The notes below the pieces were generated by a model. The model searched no databases. It worked only from the letters and a program-made list of their open reading frames with translations, and had not been told where the DNA came from. Shown here one piece after another: positions 24,021 to 31,429 of a stretch of 31,429 bases of DNA. The position numbers and the translations under genes were made by a program. Every line of letters begins with the position of its first letter. Within the stretch, counting starts at the first letter, position 1. Origin of the DNA: Pseudomonadota bacterium (GTDB lineage Bacteria > Pseudomonadota > Alphaproteobacteria > Rhizobiales > Rhizobiaceae); NCBI GenBank assembly GCA_023390055.1, contig JAEWDP010000024.1:1-31429 (forward strand). Reading direction: 5' to 3'.

Positions 24021-24398
24021 ATGAAAAAGTTATCGGTCCTCTCAATCGTGCTATGCCTTGTGGCAACAACAGACCAGGTTCGAGCTGACGACGATTTGGA
24101 TATCGCTGTTAGCATATTGGCTTCCACTGTAGGGAGCATCCGCGTCCGTGCCGAAAACTGCAATGTGAAAGTCGACCCAATGTTGGAGGCTCGTGTCGCC
24201 GAAACGCTAGCTCTTACTCCTGGTTTTAGCGTGAGTGACTTGATATCGCTGTTCGATCAGCAAAAGCGGCGAGCAGCTAGCTTGCGGGGATCCGTTTGCT
24301 ACCCGGAGGATGCTGAGGGCTTGAAGACTTCGCTTAGCATCTACGAACGCAGCATTGACGACCTGCGTAAGCAGGTCACAGACAAATACGGAAACTGA
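24021..24398 (+). CDS. Small secreted protein, unknown function
   Basis: The 125-residue protein begins MKKLSVLSIVLCLVATTDQV followed by RADDD, a typical signal peptide with cleavage near residue 25. The mature part is about 100 residues and has two cysteines (AENCNVKV and GSVCYPED) that could form a disulphide, and it is otherwise helical (SVSDLISLFDQQKRRAASLR, SIYERSIDDLRKQVTDKYGN). The frame can be extended 12 codons upstream but the signal peptide sets this start. It lies between an intact resolvase and a resolvase fragment. I do not recognise the family. Confidence 0.6.
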   Translation: MKKLSVLSIVLCLVATTDQVRADDDLDIAVSILASTVGSIRVRAENCNVKVDPMLEARVAETLALTPGFSVSDLISLFDQQKRRAASLRGSVCYPEDAEGLKTSLSIYERSIDDLRKQVTDKYGN

Positions 24399-24414
24399 TA
24401 CAGTTGACGAGGAA

Positions 24415-24477
24415 GGCTCTCTGGCGCGTTCAAGGCTCAGGCAGCTATGAGACAGCCTCCAAGAGCGACTGAGAGCC
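24415..24477. repeat. Imperfect repeat unit 1, hairpin-forming
   Basis: The unit begins GGCTCTCTGGCGCGTT and ends GAGCGACTGAGAGCC. Its outer 7 bases (GGCTCTC, GAGAGCC) are exact complements, and an inner pair AGGCT/AGCCT can also form. The ends are shared with unit 2 at 25200-25281 (CTGGCGCGTT and GAGCGACTGAGAG), while the middles differ. Confidence 0.5.
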
Positions 24478-24496
24478 ATCTTCCTTGGGCGGTTTG

Positions 24497-24664
24497 GGAG
24501 CCGTTAAAGCGCGAGGATCTCGTATCGAACGTTGCCGCTCGATGACCGAAGTTCAGCCCGAGGCAGCGCGTAACGTGGTTGAGGTCGACCGTGAGCCTGT
24601 CATCGAGGTCGCGGCGATTTATGGCGTGCATCCAAAAATCTTGGCTCGGCTGCTGCGAGGCCCC
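24497..24664 (+). pseudogene. Serine resolvase C-terminal fragment
   Basis: The plus-strand translation contains ARGSRIERCRSMTEVQ, then VVEVDREPVIEVAAIYGVHP and KILARLLRG. This lines up over about 50 residues with the C-terminal part of the intact resolvase at 23214-23795 (ARGSRIGRRPAMTPEQ, SVVEVAGEYRIHPRTLGRLLRE). No catalytic domain is present upstream. It is a decayed second resolvase in the opposite orientation, starting about 20 bases after repeat unit 1. Confidence 0.8.
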
Positions 24665-24665
24665 G

Positions 24666-25157
24666 TCAAATCGACGCGTTTGCAGCCAGCCACTTCTCCA
24701 GGGCCCTAATGACATCGGGCTGCAGCCGCGTTGATCGCCGCAAGGCTAGGCTCACCGACTGGTCGTGCGGGTTATATCCCATCTCAGCCATGAACTCGCC
24801 CTTCTCCAATCCGCGCTTGGCCATGATGTCTTCGATGCGTAGGGTTGCGGCTGGCGTCAGCCTGCGATCGATCGCAACTTTGAAGGCGAGACCTGGTGGA
24901 GGGATGGTGCTGGGTGACAAGGTGACACCCAAGGTAGCAAGCCAGCGTAGGAAATCGTTTTGCTCGCTGGCGCTGGCTTTCGACCAGGCGTTTTTCAGCT
25001 CGTGCGTTCGCGTTCGACGCTGCTTCAACCCTGCGGCAGTCGCAGCTTCTGCCACCGTTTTGTATTTTCCGACTTTCAGGTCCGTGTAGACAGACGGATG
25101 ATCTCGCTTGAGACGCTCTTCGTAATATGCGTTATTCCGAACCTGCTTCTTTGCCAT
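24666..25157 (-). CDS. Hypothetical protein with possible C-terminal helix-turn-helix
   Basis: From the ATG at 25157 the protein has about 163 residues (MAKKQVRNNAYYEERLKRDH). The N-terminal half contains VYTDLKVGKYKTVAEAATAA and TRTHELKNAWSKASASEQND, which looks like a conserved helical domain. The C-terminal part (LRIEDIMAKRGLEKGEFMAE, SVSLALRRSTRLQPDVIRAL) resembles a phage-repressor type HTH. An ATG four codons upstream (25169) is an alternative, and the frame stays open to 25283. It may be a DNA-binding protein of the element. It is bracketed by the two repeat units at 24415 and 25200. Confidence 0.65.
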   Translation of the reverse strand: MAKKQVRNNAYYEERLKRDHPSVYTDLKVGKYKTVAEAATAAGLKQRRTRTHELKNAWSKASASEQNDFLRWLATLGVTLSPSTIPPPGLAFKVAIDRRLTPAATLRIEDIMAKRGLEKGEFMAEMGYNPHDQSVSLALRRSTRLQPDVIRALEKWLAANASI

Positions 25158-25199
25158 CTGAACATCCATGTGCGTAGCAGTTGGCCAATCGACCAGGGA

Positions 25200-25281
25200 G
25201 ACTCGCTGGCGCGTTTGGCATGTCGAACGCTGTGATGCAACGTCGGAAAGTTCGAAGCTTGCCAGTGAGCGACTGAGAGTC
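25200..25281. repeat. Imperfect repeat unit 2, hairpin-forming
   Basis: The unit begins GACTCGCTGGCGCGTTT and ends GAGCGACTGAGAGTC. CTCGCTGGC (25202-25210) pairs with GCCAGTGAG (25261-25269) with one wobble, and the outer GACTC/GAGTC pair as well. Compared with unit 1, the outer stem changes from GGCTC/GAGCC to GACTC/GAGTC, a compensatory change that keeps pairing. Confidence 0.5.
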
Positions 25282-25305
25282 AACCAGAAGCATCCCGTTC
25301 AGCGA

Positions 25306-26049
25306 TTATGAGTTCTTCTTCGGCCCTAGCCGCTTGACCCGTATCCGCAGTGGCTTGCCCTCAGGCTGTTCGAGATCGAAAGCGTTGGTCTTACGCACAA
25401 GATCGCTCAACTTCCGAAACCCGTAAGTGCGCGGATCGAAGTCTGAAGCAAGATTGGCGAGCTGCGTTCCAACAACGCCGAGCGGCACCCATCCATCCTC
25501 GGTTTCTATCTGCCCTATAACCTTCTTGATGATCGGAGTTGCGGCGCTTGGTGGCTGGAGCGATGCCGGCGCTTGGGCGGTCTCCACCTCGCTGGACGAG
25601 ACTGCCGGCAGCAGATTCTCGGTGTAGATGAATCTACGGCACGCCTGCCGAAAGCTCTCCGGTGTCTTTTGTTCGCCGAATCCAAACACATCGACACCCT
25701 GTTCGCGTATGCGAGCTGCCAGGCGGGTGAAATCGCTGTCGGACGACACGAGGCAGAAGCCTTCCAAGCGTCCACTGTGCAGCAGATCCATCGCGTCGAT
25801 GACAAGTGTAATATCGGAGGCGTTCTTGCCGGTCGTGTAGGCGAACTGTTGTTGAGGGATAATTGCATGTCTGGCGAGGACGTCGATCCAGGCTTTTGAC
25901 CGAGCGTTTGCGAAGTCGCCATAGATTCGCCGGACACTGGCCTCTCCGATCTTAGCGATCTCTTCGAAAAGACCATCGACAATCTTCGCCGAGGCGTTGT
26001 CGGCGTCGATTAGGACGGCAAGGCGTGGCGAACGAGGTTCAGCTGGCAT
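25306..26049 (-). CDS. NYN (PIN-like) domain RNase with OST-HTH/LOTUS domain
   Basis: The 247-residue protein has an N-terminal NYN/LabA-like domain with acidic residues typical of metal-dependent RNases: LIDADNAS (Asp15, Asp17), the ASDITLVIDAMDLLHSG stretch (about 75-92) and LVSSDSDFTRLAARIREQG (about 98-116). A C-terminal OST-HTH/LOTUS domain follows (GWVPLGVVGTQLANLASDFD, then TYGFRKLSDLVRKTNAFDL), which in this family probably binds RNA. The ATG at 26049 has GGAG upstream and overlaps the DUF429 stop by 11 bases, so the two are coupled. NYN-OST-HTH proteins are common in bacteria and their substrates are mostly unknown. Confidence 0.88.
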   Translation of the reverse strand: MPAEPRSPRLAVLIDADNASAKIVDGLFEEIAKIGEASVRRIYGDFANARSKAWIDVLARHAIIPQQQFAYTTGKNASDITLVIDAMDLLHSGRLEGFCLVSSDSDFTRLAARIREQGVDVFGFGEQKTPESFRQACRRFIYTENLLPAVSSSEVETAQAPASLQPPSAATPIIKKVIGQIETEDGWVPLGVVGTQLANLASDFDPRTYGFRKLSDLVRKTNAFDLEQPEGKPLRIRVKRLGPKKNS

Positions 26050-26824
26050 GTCTCTGTCTCCGCAACTCAATTGAATTTTGGGCCAATGCCTCACGAGCCC
26101 ATTGAGCCCAGAGATTTGTGGGGGGCAGCCAAAACCACCCGCCAACCTCATCGCCGACCACCTCTGACCTTCCGGTTGCGGCACAAGCCGCAGTTAGGAG
26201 GCAGATCCAGGCGGCTCGCTTCTCGTGATCCGTCTCGGCCAACACTGAATCTATCAGGTCGAGATTTAGCCAGCCGATTGTGTGAAACAAGTTCTCGAGA
26301 ACCCCGCTTTCGATGGCATGATCGTAGAGCCAATCGAATTTCTTGCGTTTGCCCGCTGCTGGCATAGCGAAGCGCGCCTCAGGCAAGAGAACCCCCAGAA
26401 ATGCATTGGGGAACGCTTCAACGACCGCGGTGCCTTTTCGAATGGCCTTCTCTACCACGCTATTCTGATCGGCGAGATGAGCGACCTGCTGAGCCGTCTC
26501 TGCAGCAGCACGCCTCAAATCACGCCCATATCCAATATGGCTCAAGCCAGGCTTGCAGCGAGCTTGAAACGCGCCGCGGATGAACATCCGCTCGCATAGA
26601 CGATCGAGACTGTCATCAGAACCGAGCGGGACGAGTGGCCCATCAATGGCGATGACCGAGAATGTCGTCGCTGCCGGGATTTGGCGGCTACGGCGCTCCC
26701 AGTCGGTGTGAGTTCTCGTGACCTTGAACGCTCCGCTCTTGCTCCAGGCGATGCCTGTTGTTGGTCGGGATTTGGAGAAACCGACGTCGATACCAAGAAG
26801 TGCGATACTGTCCAGGTCGATCAT
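26039..26824 (-). CDS. DUF429 family protein, predicted RNase H-fold nuclease
   Basis: From the ATG at 26824 (MIDLDSIALLGIDVGFSKSR) the protein has 261 residues. The fold markers are GIDVGFSKSRPTTGIAW, VIAIDGPLVPLG, VVEAFPNAFLGVLLPE and VGDEVGGWFWLPP, matching the DUF429 group, which has been described as a predicted nuclease with an RNase H fold. The frame is open for another 77 codons upstream to 27055, but that would overlap the divergent helicase promoter. AAGG precedes the ATG used here. It overlaps the NYN gene by 11 bases, so the two are probably made together. Confidence 0.8.
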   Translation of the reverse strand: MIDLDSIALLGIDVGFSKSRPTTGIAWSKSGAFKVTRTHTDWERRSRQIPAATTFSVIAIDGPLVPLGSDDSLDRLCERMFIRGAFQARCKPGLSHIGYGRDLRRAAAETAQQVAHLADQNSVVEKAIRKGTAVVEAFPNAFLGVLLPEARFAMPAAGKRKKFDWLYDHAIESGVLENLFHTIGWLNLDLIDSVLAETDHEKRAAWICLLTAACAATGRSEVVGDEVGGWFWLPPTNLWAQWAREALAQNSIELRRQRHAS

Positions 26825-27053
26825 AGGCCTTACCACGCTGCGCTCTCGTTCAGCCCTCTGATCACCTCGATTAACCTTTTTGTCTTTTCGAAGTCGAAGA
26901 CCTGCTGCGGACCTTCCGGTGCCCTGCGTGGGCTTAGTAAGTATAGCCATTTTGTTGCTGAAAACATCTTCGATGTCAGAGAAGGCCTTGTATAGATGCG
27001 TCACCTTCCTCTTAATGGATGAGTCTATAGGGAAGATTTGGAGTTGTTGACGC
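26825..27053. promoter_or_regulatory. Divergent promoter region between DUF429 and SNF2 genes
   Basis: These 229 bases separate two divergent gene pairs, DUF429-NYN on the minus strand and SNF2-coiled coil on the plus strand. Both promoters must be here unless transcription enters from outside. GGAG stands 10 bases before the helicase ATG. I cannot place -35 and -10 elements reliably. Confidence 0.5.
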
Positions 27054-29924
27054 ATGACGATTGGAGCGCCCGTTTATCAGCCTGTCCAAGGGCACTTCTT
27101 CGCTCACTCTCTTTTACTAGAGAGCCTAGACGAGAGCGCTTTCACCCGGTCATTGAGCGCAGCGCGCGTCGATATGAATCCACATCAGGTTGAGGCGTCG
27201 CTGTTTGCGCTGAAGTCACCGCTCAACAAGGGCGTGCTGCTCGCCGATGAAGTCGGGCTGGGAAAGACTATCGAAGCCGGTCTTGTAATGGCTCAGAAGT
27301 GGGCCGAGCAGAAGCGGAAGATACTGCTGATCGTGCCAGCTTCCCTCCGCAAGCAGTGGGAGCAAGAACTTATTGAGAAGTTCGGCCTGAAAAGCACGAT
27401 CATGGAGGCAGGCAAGCATCGCGAGATGAAAAAGTCCGGCATCCGTGATCCATTCGACAAGGCTACTGGCGTGGTCATCTCGTCCTATGAATTCGCTGCC
27501 CGGCAGAAGGATGAACTGCAACGGACAAAGTGGGACCTGGTTGTCTTCGATGAAGCTCATCGCCTGCGGAACGTCTACAAAAAGAACGGGTCTCAACGAG
27601 CTAAGGATCTCAGACGAGCGCTCACCGATCCTATCAAGGTGCTCCTCACAGCGACGCCGCTGCAGAACTCCCTGCTGGAGCTCTTCGGGATTGTCTCGAT
27701 CATTGATGAGACCCATTTTGGTGGCGAGGCCGCGTTTAAACGTCAATATATGGGTGCCGGCGCCAGCCGTGCGTCTGCCGAAGCCTTGAAGGACAGACTT
27801 GCACCCATCTGCCACCGCACCCTGCGGCGACAAGTCCAGGAAGCAGGTCACATCAACTTCACGAAGCGCAATGCCACGGTCTTCGACTTCGATCCCCCGG
27901 ACGTTGAAGTGAAGCTCTACAACTCAGTATCCAGCTTCCTGCAACGCAAGGATACGGTCTCCTATGGTGACCGCGCGAACCAGCTTGTCATTCTACAGAT
28001 CCGCAAGATCCTCGGCTCTTCGACCTATGCCGTGATCAAGTATCTTGAGACCTTGATCGACCGTCTGGAGACCAAGCAAACCACCATCGATACGTCCATC
28101 ACGGATGACATCGAGCTGATCGATGAGCTTGCCGAAGAGATGTCCGATCAGGAAGTCGACGAGGAGGCGCTGTCTGACGAGCCAATTGACCCCGAGAAGT
28201 TGGCAGCTGAGCTCGACGAGTTGCGGGGCTTCCTGACCCTGGCGCGATCGATCGGGGCTAATGCGAAGGGGGAGAAACTCGTCGATCGCCTGCCGGACGT
28301 GCTAGATGCGATCGAGGCGAAGGGCGGGGCACGAAAGGCGGTGATCTTCACGGAGAGTGTCCGGACACAGATCTATCTGTCAGAACTCCTCTCCAATCGC
28401 GGCTACGCCGGCCAGATCGTTCTGTTGAACGGGTCCAATAGTGACCCCTCCAGTCAGCAGATCTACAAGGACTGGAAGGAGCGCCACGCCGGCAGTGACC
28501 GCGTCTCAGGCTCGAAGACCGCCGATATGAAGGCGGCGGTCGTCGATGCGTTTAAGAGGGACGACCAGACGATCCTGATCGCCACGGAAAGCGGTGCAGA
28601 GGGTATCAACCTGCAGTTCTGCTCCCTCGTGATCAATTTCGACCTTCCCTGGAACCCACAGCGTGTTGAACAGCGCATCGGTCGTTGTCACCGCTATGGG
28701 CAGAAGATCGACGTCACCGTCGTTAATATGTTGAACCTTAAGAACCACGCCGAAAAGCGCATTCACGAACTATTGTCGCTCAAGTTCAAGTTGTTCGAGG
28801 GCGTGTTTGGATCAAGTGACGAGGTTCTCGGATCGATTGAGCGTGGCGTCGACTTCGAAAAGCGCGTTCTCGACATCATTCAGAAGTCCCGCTCACCAGA
28901 GGAAATCGAGGCGAGCTTCGATGCATTGAAGGAGGAGCTGCAGGAGACAATCTCCATTGAAGTCGAGGCTGCCCGGGCCAAGGTTCTCGAGCAGTTCGAC
29001 ACGGATGTTGTATCGCGCCTGAACACCCGTAAGACACAACTTGCACACGCCCTCAACGATTTCTCTCGCCGACTCCTGATGTTGGCCCGTGCCGAGTTTC
29101 CGGATGCGGAGTTCGACGTCGAAGGATCCCACGCCTTCAGGCAGGGAGAGCACATCTACACGCCTCATTGGCAGGAGGCCGCAGAAAAGGATTGGCAGTT
29201 CTTCCGGCTGACCGATGAGAACCTGGCCCTCGAGGCAGCGAAGGGGGCCTCAGCGCGCGATCACAGCACCGAGGCACGCTCCCTACGATTCTGCCCAGCG
29301 GCATTTCCATTCGATGGACAGCTCGCGGATGTCTCTGCCTTGCGTGGCAAGAGCGGATTCTTACGAGTTGCAAAGGCGGTCGTCAGCACAGAACAGAAGG
29401 TCCGAGAGGATCTACTTGTCTCCTGCATCACCAACGATGGATCCCAGGTTTCCGTTGAGACCGCGAGGCGGTTGCTGATGGCTCCGGCAATCGACGATGG
29501 CGTCGTTGCCATGCCGAGCGGCCTCGGTCCGCTGGACAAGTTTGAGGATCAGCTCTTCTCCAACTTCGCCGAAACGGTGAAGAGGCAGAATTTCCAGTGG
29601 CTCGAGGAGGAAGAGCAGCGCCTGGACAATTATGCACGAGACATCGAGGTCGAAATAGATGCCCAGATTGACGAGCTTGAGGATACCGCCAAGCAGCTTC
29701 GTCGCGATCGCCGCTCACCCGACTTGTCAATGGAGGAAAAGCTATCGCTCGGTCGGAAGATTAAAACCGTCGAGGGTGAGATTGACGACCTGAAGTTCTC
29801 CAAGCATGAACGCCGCAAGCAAATCCGTAAGCAGGTCAACGACATGCTGGACGAATTCGCAGCGGCATTAGACCGAAAGCCCGAGCTAAAGCCCTTGTTC
29901 TCAATACGCTGGTCCGTCGAGTAA
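27054..29924 (+). CDS. SNF2-type superfamily 2 helicase/translocase
   Basis: The 956-residue protein has a full SF2 motor. Motif I is ADEVGLGKTIEAG (about 63-75), motif II is DEAH (about 165), motif III is LLTATPLQN (about 198), and motifs V and VI are ESGAEGINLQFCSLVINFDL and QRVEQRIGRCHRYGQ (about 511-550). The order and spacing fit RapA/SNF2-like double-stranded DNA translocases. An acidic insert lies near residues 345-395 (DELAEEMSDQEVDEEALSDE). The C-terminal 350 residues are mostly helical with a coiled coil (about 840-930). Helicases of this size occur in DISARM (DrmD) and other defence loci with methyltransferases, but no such partner is in the window. It precedes the coiled-coil gene by 3 bases. 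Confidence 0.93.
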   Translation: MTIGAPVYQPVQGHFFAHSLLLESLDESAFTRSLSAARVDMNPHQVEASLFALKSPLNKGVLLADEVGLGKTIEAGLVMAQKWAEQKRKILLIVPASLRKQWEQELIEKFGLKSTIMEAGKHREMKKSGIRDPFDKATGVVISSYEFAARQKDELQRTKWDLVVFDEAHRLRNVYKKNGSQRAKDLRRALTDPIKVLLTATPLQNSLLELFGIVSIIDETHFGGEAAFKRQYMGAGASRASAEALKDRLAPICHRTLRRQVQEAGHINFTKRNATVFDFDPPDVEVKLYNSVSSFLQRKDTVSYGDRANQLVILQIRKILGSSTYAVIKYLETLIDRLETKQTTIDTSITDDIELIDELAEEMSDQEVDEEALSDEPIDPEKLAAELDELRGFLTLARSIGANAKGEKLVDRLPDVLDAIEAKGGARKAVIFTESVRTQIYLSELLSNRGYAGQIVLLNGSNSDPSSQQIYKDWKERHAGSDRVSGSKTADMKAAVVDAFKRDDQTILIATESGAEGINLQFCSLVINFDLPWNPQRVEQRIGRCHRYGQKIDVTVVNMLNLKNHAEKRIHELLSLKFKLFEGVFGSSDEVLGSIERGVDFEKRVLDIIQKSRSPEEIEASFDALKEELQETISIEVEAARAKVLEQFDTDVVSRLNTRKTQLAHALNDFSRRLLMLARAEFPDAEFDVEGSHAFRQGEHIYTPHWQEAAEKDWQFFRLTDENLALEAAKGASARDHSTEARSLRFCPAAFPFDGQLADVSALRGKSGFLRVAKAVVSTEQKVREDLLVSCITNDGSQVSVETARRLLMAPAIDDGVVAMPSGLGPLDKFEDQLFSNFAETVKRQNFQWLEEEEQRLDNYARDIEVEIDAQIDELEDTAKQLRRDRRSPDLSMEEKLSLGRKIKTVEGEIDDLKFSKHERRKQIRKQVNDMLDEFAAALDRKPELKPLFSIRWSVE

Positions 29925-29927
29925 GTC

Positions 29928-31340
29928 ATGGCTAGCTGGGCGGAATCACGATTACCAGAGTTTGGTGTCTATCCGGTCGAACTGCATTTCTCGCTCGACA
30001 GCCATGTCGGTCCCGCCTGGGTCGTGCCAGCAATGTTCAATCGCTCTGGCTGGCTGTCGGTCGCTGAAGTCGACATGAAAACGGAGTTCGACAGAACCCG
30101 CGCGGTGATCGCTGCCTGCGTCAATGATGAAGGCGAAGTCCTCGGGCAGTGGGTTGTCGAGGCGCTGTTCTCGATGCAGTCTTCCTTGCCGCAAGAGGTA
30201 GGTGTCGAGCCACCAGACGACTTGGCTGACGCATTGGATGCGATCTACTGGGACTTTCTCGGCCGCTGCGACATCGCCCATCTCAAAACGTTGGAGGAAG
30301 AGGAACGTCGTATCAGTTCGGCGATCGCGCGTCTGGAGCTGCGTCGCCGAGAGGTTTACGAGAAGGTGGAAACGTTCTTGTCTGGTCTCTACGCCCGGCG
30401 CCGGCGCGAGCGGGGCAATGACGAACTCTGCAGGATGATCGACGCGAAGATCGAGGAAGTGGAGACAAAGCAGGCCGAAGCTGAGATCTGGCATCGGGAC
30501 CGGCTGCAGGAACTTCAAGTTGAACTTGAAACATTCGAGAGCCAGGTCCTCGCATCGCTTCAGAACCATGGCAACCTGCGCCCTCTTTACACCGTGTATT
30601 GGAAGGCGCAGCACAGCAAGGTCCGGACTCTTGCCAACACCGGATTTGAAATGCGATTTGGCCTCCCAACGCCACCAAAGCGCTTAAGCGTTGCTGCAAC
30701 CGCCGAGATTGACGCGAAAGTCGAGCGGATGGTCCGGATCGCTCGCAAAAGACAGGAATTCGAAGACTACTACGCTGCGCTCGAGGAAAAGACGCAGGGG
30801 CATGCCTCGCAGGGGCAGTCTGTGCGAAAGATTGCCGACGCATTGAGCACCCCGAAAGCAAAGAAACCTACGCCACATGTCGCGCCACTGGAGGATCTGT
30901 CCGTTGTCGACATTCCGCCTGTTCGGGCGAGGCCTGGGAACCAGGCGGAAGTCGCCGAGATGTCACGTCGGTGGCAGGTGCTCCATGGCTCTGTTGACGG
31001 CGTCACGAAAGGATCGGGGGTAAGAACAAAGTCGGTGAGGGCTCAGTCGGCCAGCAAGCCGAAGCCGCCGAATCTTGTTGAAGAGGAAACGGATTCGGAC
31101 TTGGCACCGGATATCCTCCCATTCGAAGACAGCAAGTCTTCGAATGGGACGCAAGAGGATGTCGAGCCCATCGCAGTGCTGCCTATCTCTTATGAGGAAG
31201 GCCTAGTAGATGAGGATCTGCTTCACCAGGAGCTGCAGCATGTGTTGGAAGATGATGCTGTGCAGGGGTGGGGGCAGATGGAAGCTGCAAGCGATGCAGA
31301 TACTGCGTATTTCAGTAATAACGGACAGCTGTACCGGTAA
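29928..31340 (+). CDS. Coiled-coil protein following the helicase, 3' end probably replaced by an IS element
   Basis: This unrecognised protein has 470 residues in its present frame. The N-terminal 110 residues look globular (PVELHFSLDSHVGPAWVVPA, EVLGQWVVEALFSMQSSLPQ). A long coiled coil follows (about 120-215, TLEEEERRISSAIARLELRR), then a conserved-looking stretch (LRPLYTVYWKAQHSKVRTLA) and a low-complexity acidic tail. LRPLYTVYWKAQ echoes ELKPLFSIRWSVE at the end of the helicase. It begins 3 bases after the helicase stop. The last dozen or so codons lie in IS21-like terminal repeats starting near 31304, so the natural C-terminus is probably lost. A role as helicase partner is inference. 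Confidence 0.75.
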   Translation: MASWAESRLPEFGVYPVELHFSLDSHVGPAWVVPAMFNRSGWLSVAEVDMKTEFDRTRAVIAACVNDEGEVLGQWVVEALFSMQSSLPQEVGVEPPDDLADALDAIYWDFLGRCDIAHLKTLEEEERRISSAIARLELRRREVYEKVETFLSGLYARRRRERGNDELCRMIDAKIEEVETKQAEAEIWHRDRLQELQVELETFESQVLASLQNHGNLRPLYTVYWKAQHSKVRTLANTGFEMRFGLPTPPKRLSVAATAEIDAKVERMVRIARKRQEFEDYYAALEEKTQGHASQGQSVRKIADALSTPKAKKPTPHVAPLEDLSVVDIPPVRARPGNQAEVAEMSRRWQVLHGSVDGVTKGSGVRTKSVRAQSASKPKPPNLVEEETDSDLAPDILPFEDSKSSNGTQEDVEPIAVLPISYEEGLVDEDLLHQELQHVLEDDAVQGWGQMEAASDADTAYFSNNGQLYR

Positions 31341-31429
31341 ATCGCGGACAGTGATTTCAGTAATTCGCGGACAGCTTTGGCACGGCGTTTTTCGGGCCTG
31401 TTATTGATCAGGTTCTTTGTGTTTCGTCG
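31304..31429. mobile_element. Left end of a probable IS21-family insertion sequence, continues beyond the window
   Basis: Multiple terminal repeats are visible. TTTCAGTAAT occurs at 31310-31319 and 31355-31364. CGGACAG occurs at 31322-31328, 31345-31351 and 31368-31374, the last two within CGCGGACAG. Regular short repeats of this kind at an end are characteristic of IS21-family elements (istA/istB). No transposase is inside the window. The exact end is uncertain; near TGCGTATTTCAG is my best estimate. Confidence 0.65.

Noticed and set aside
26825..27055. 77-codon N-terminal extension of the DUF429 gene
   Set aside because: It would cover the whole divergent promoter region and overlap the helicase start, and the added residues lack family similarity.
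27054..31340. Calling the SNF2 locus DISARM
   Set aside because: DISARM class 1 has DrmD with DrmMI, DrmA, DrmB and DrmC. Only a SNF2 protein is present and its N-terminus does not look like DrmD, so the name is not justified.
15367..31429. CRISPR array or retron
   Set aside because: No regularly spaced direct repeats with unique spacers, no cas genes, and no reverse transcriptase in any frame.

Overview
The window reads as a chromosomal segment from an alphaproteobacterium of the order Hyphomicrobiales (Rhizobiales). Ribosomal proteins L21/L27, ObgE, ProB/ProA, NadD, RsfS, RlmH, an EnvC-like factor, CtpA, a DUF610-type deacetylase and RppH follow one another in the order usual for that group. 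The L27 and L21 sequences look more Rhizobiaceae/Phyllobacteriaceae-like than Brucella-like; this comparison is from memory and gives no species.

Positions 1-2462 hold a small catabolic locus. A truncated PIG-L family gene (GalB-like, at the window edge) is divergent from a 6PGDH/DUF1932-type oxidoreductase, which overlaps a LysR-family regulator with two tandem helix-turn-helix domains. A clear inverted repeat lies in the divergent intergenic region. Positions 2465-14973 are the housekeeping block, all on the minus strand and tightly packed with several 1-11 bp gene overlaps. It runs rplU, rpmA, terminator, two GNAT acetyltransferases, obgE, proB, proA, nadD, rsfS, rlmH, envC-like, ctpA, deacetylase, rppH. 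One 590-bp gap between rsfS and rlmH is unexplained.

A tRNA-Ser(CGA) gene at 15277-15366 marks the edge of an accessory region that continues past the end of the window. Between the tRNA and a tyrosine integrase (19896-20888) are three cargo modules: an unknown gene; a DUF6119/TIGR04141-like gene overlapping a McrA-like HNH nuclease gene; and a trypsin-like serine protease. Two short decayed copies of the integrase promoter and first codons lie at the borders of these modules, and both stop matching at the same point, just after ATGGCNACNATCAGAA. This suggests repeated cargo acquisition at the 5' end of int.

Downstream of int is a gene-poor 1.35-kb stretch with four copies of a 10-bp motif (CGACCTTTAC) and a separate AT-rich 12-bp inverted repeat. 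Then follow two unknown small genes, a serine resolvase, a small secreted protein, a decayed resolvase C-terminus, and a small unknown gene bracketed by imperfect repeats. Next comes a NYN/OST-HTH gene overlapping a DUF429 (RNase H-fold) gene. Divergent from that pair is a 956-residue SNF2-type helicase followed after 3 bp by a coiled-coil protein. The coiled-coil ORF ends inside what looks like the terminal repeats of an IS21-family element, so this gene set is probably interrupted.

The best candidates for undescribed systems are the DUF6119-like + HNH pair, the NYN + DUF429 pair beside the SNF2 + coiled-coil pair, and the int-start repeat architecture that appears to have collected the cargo. 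A defence role is inferred from family membership and context only.
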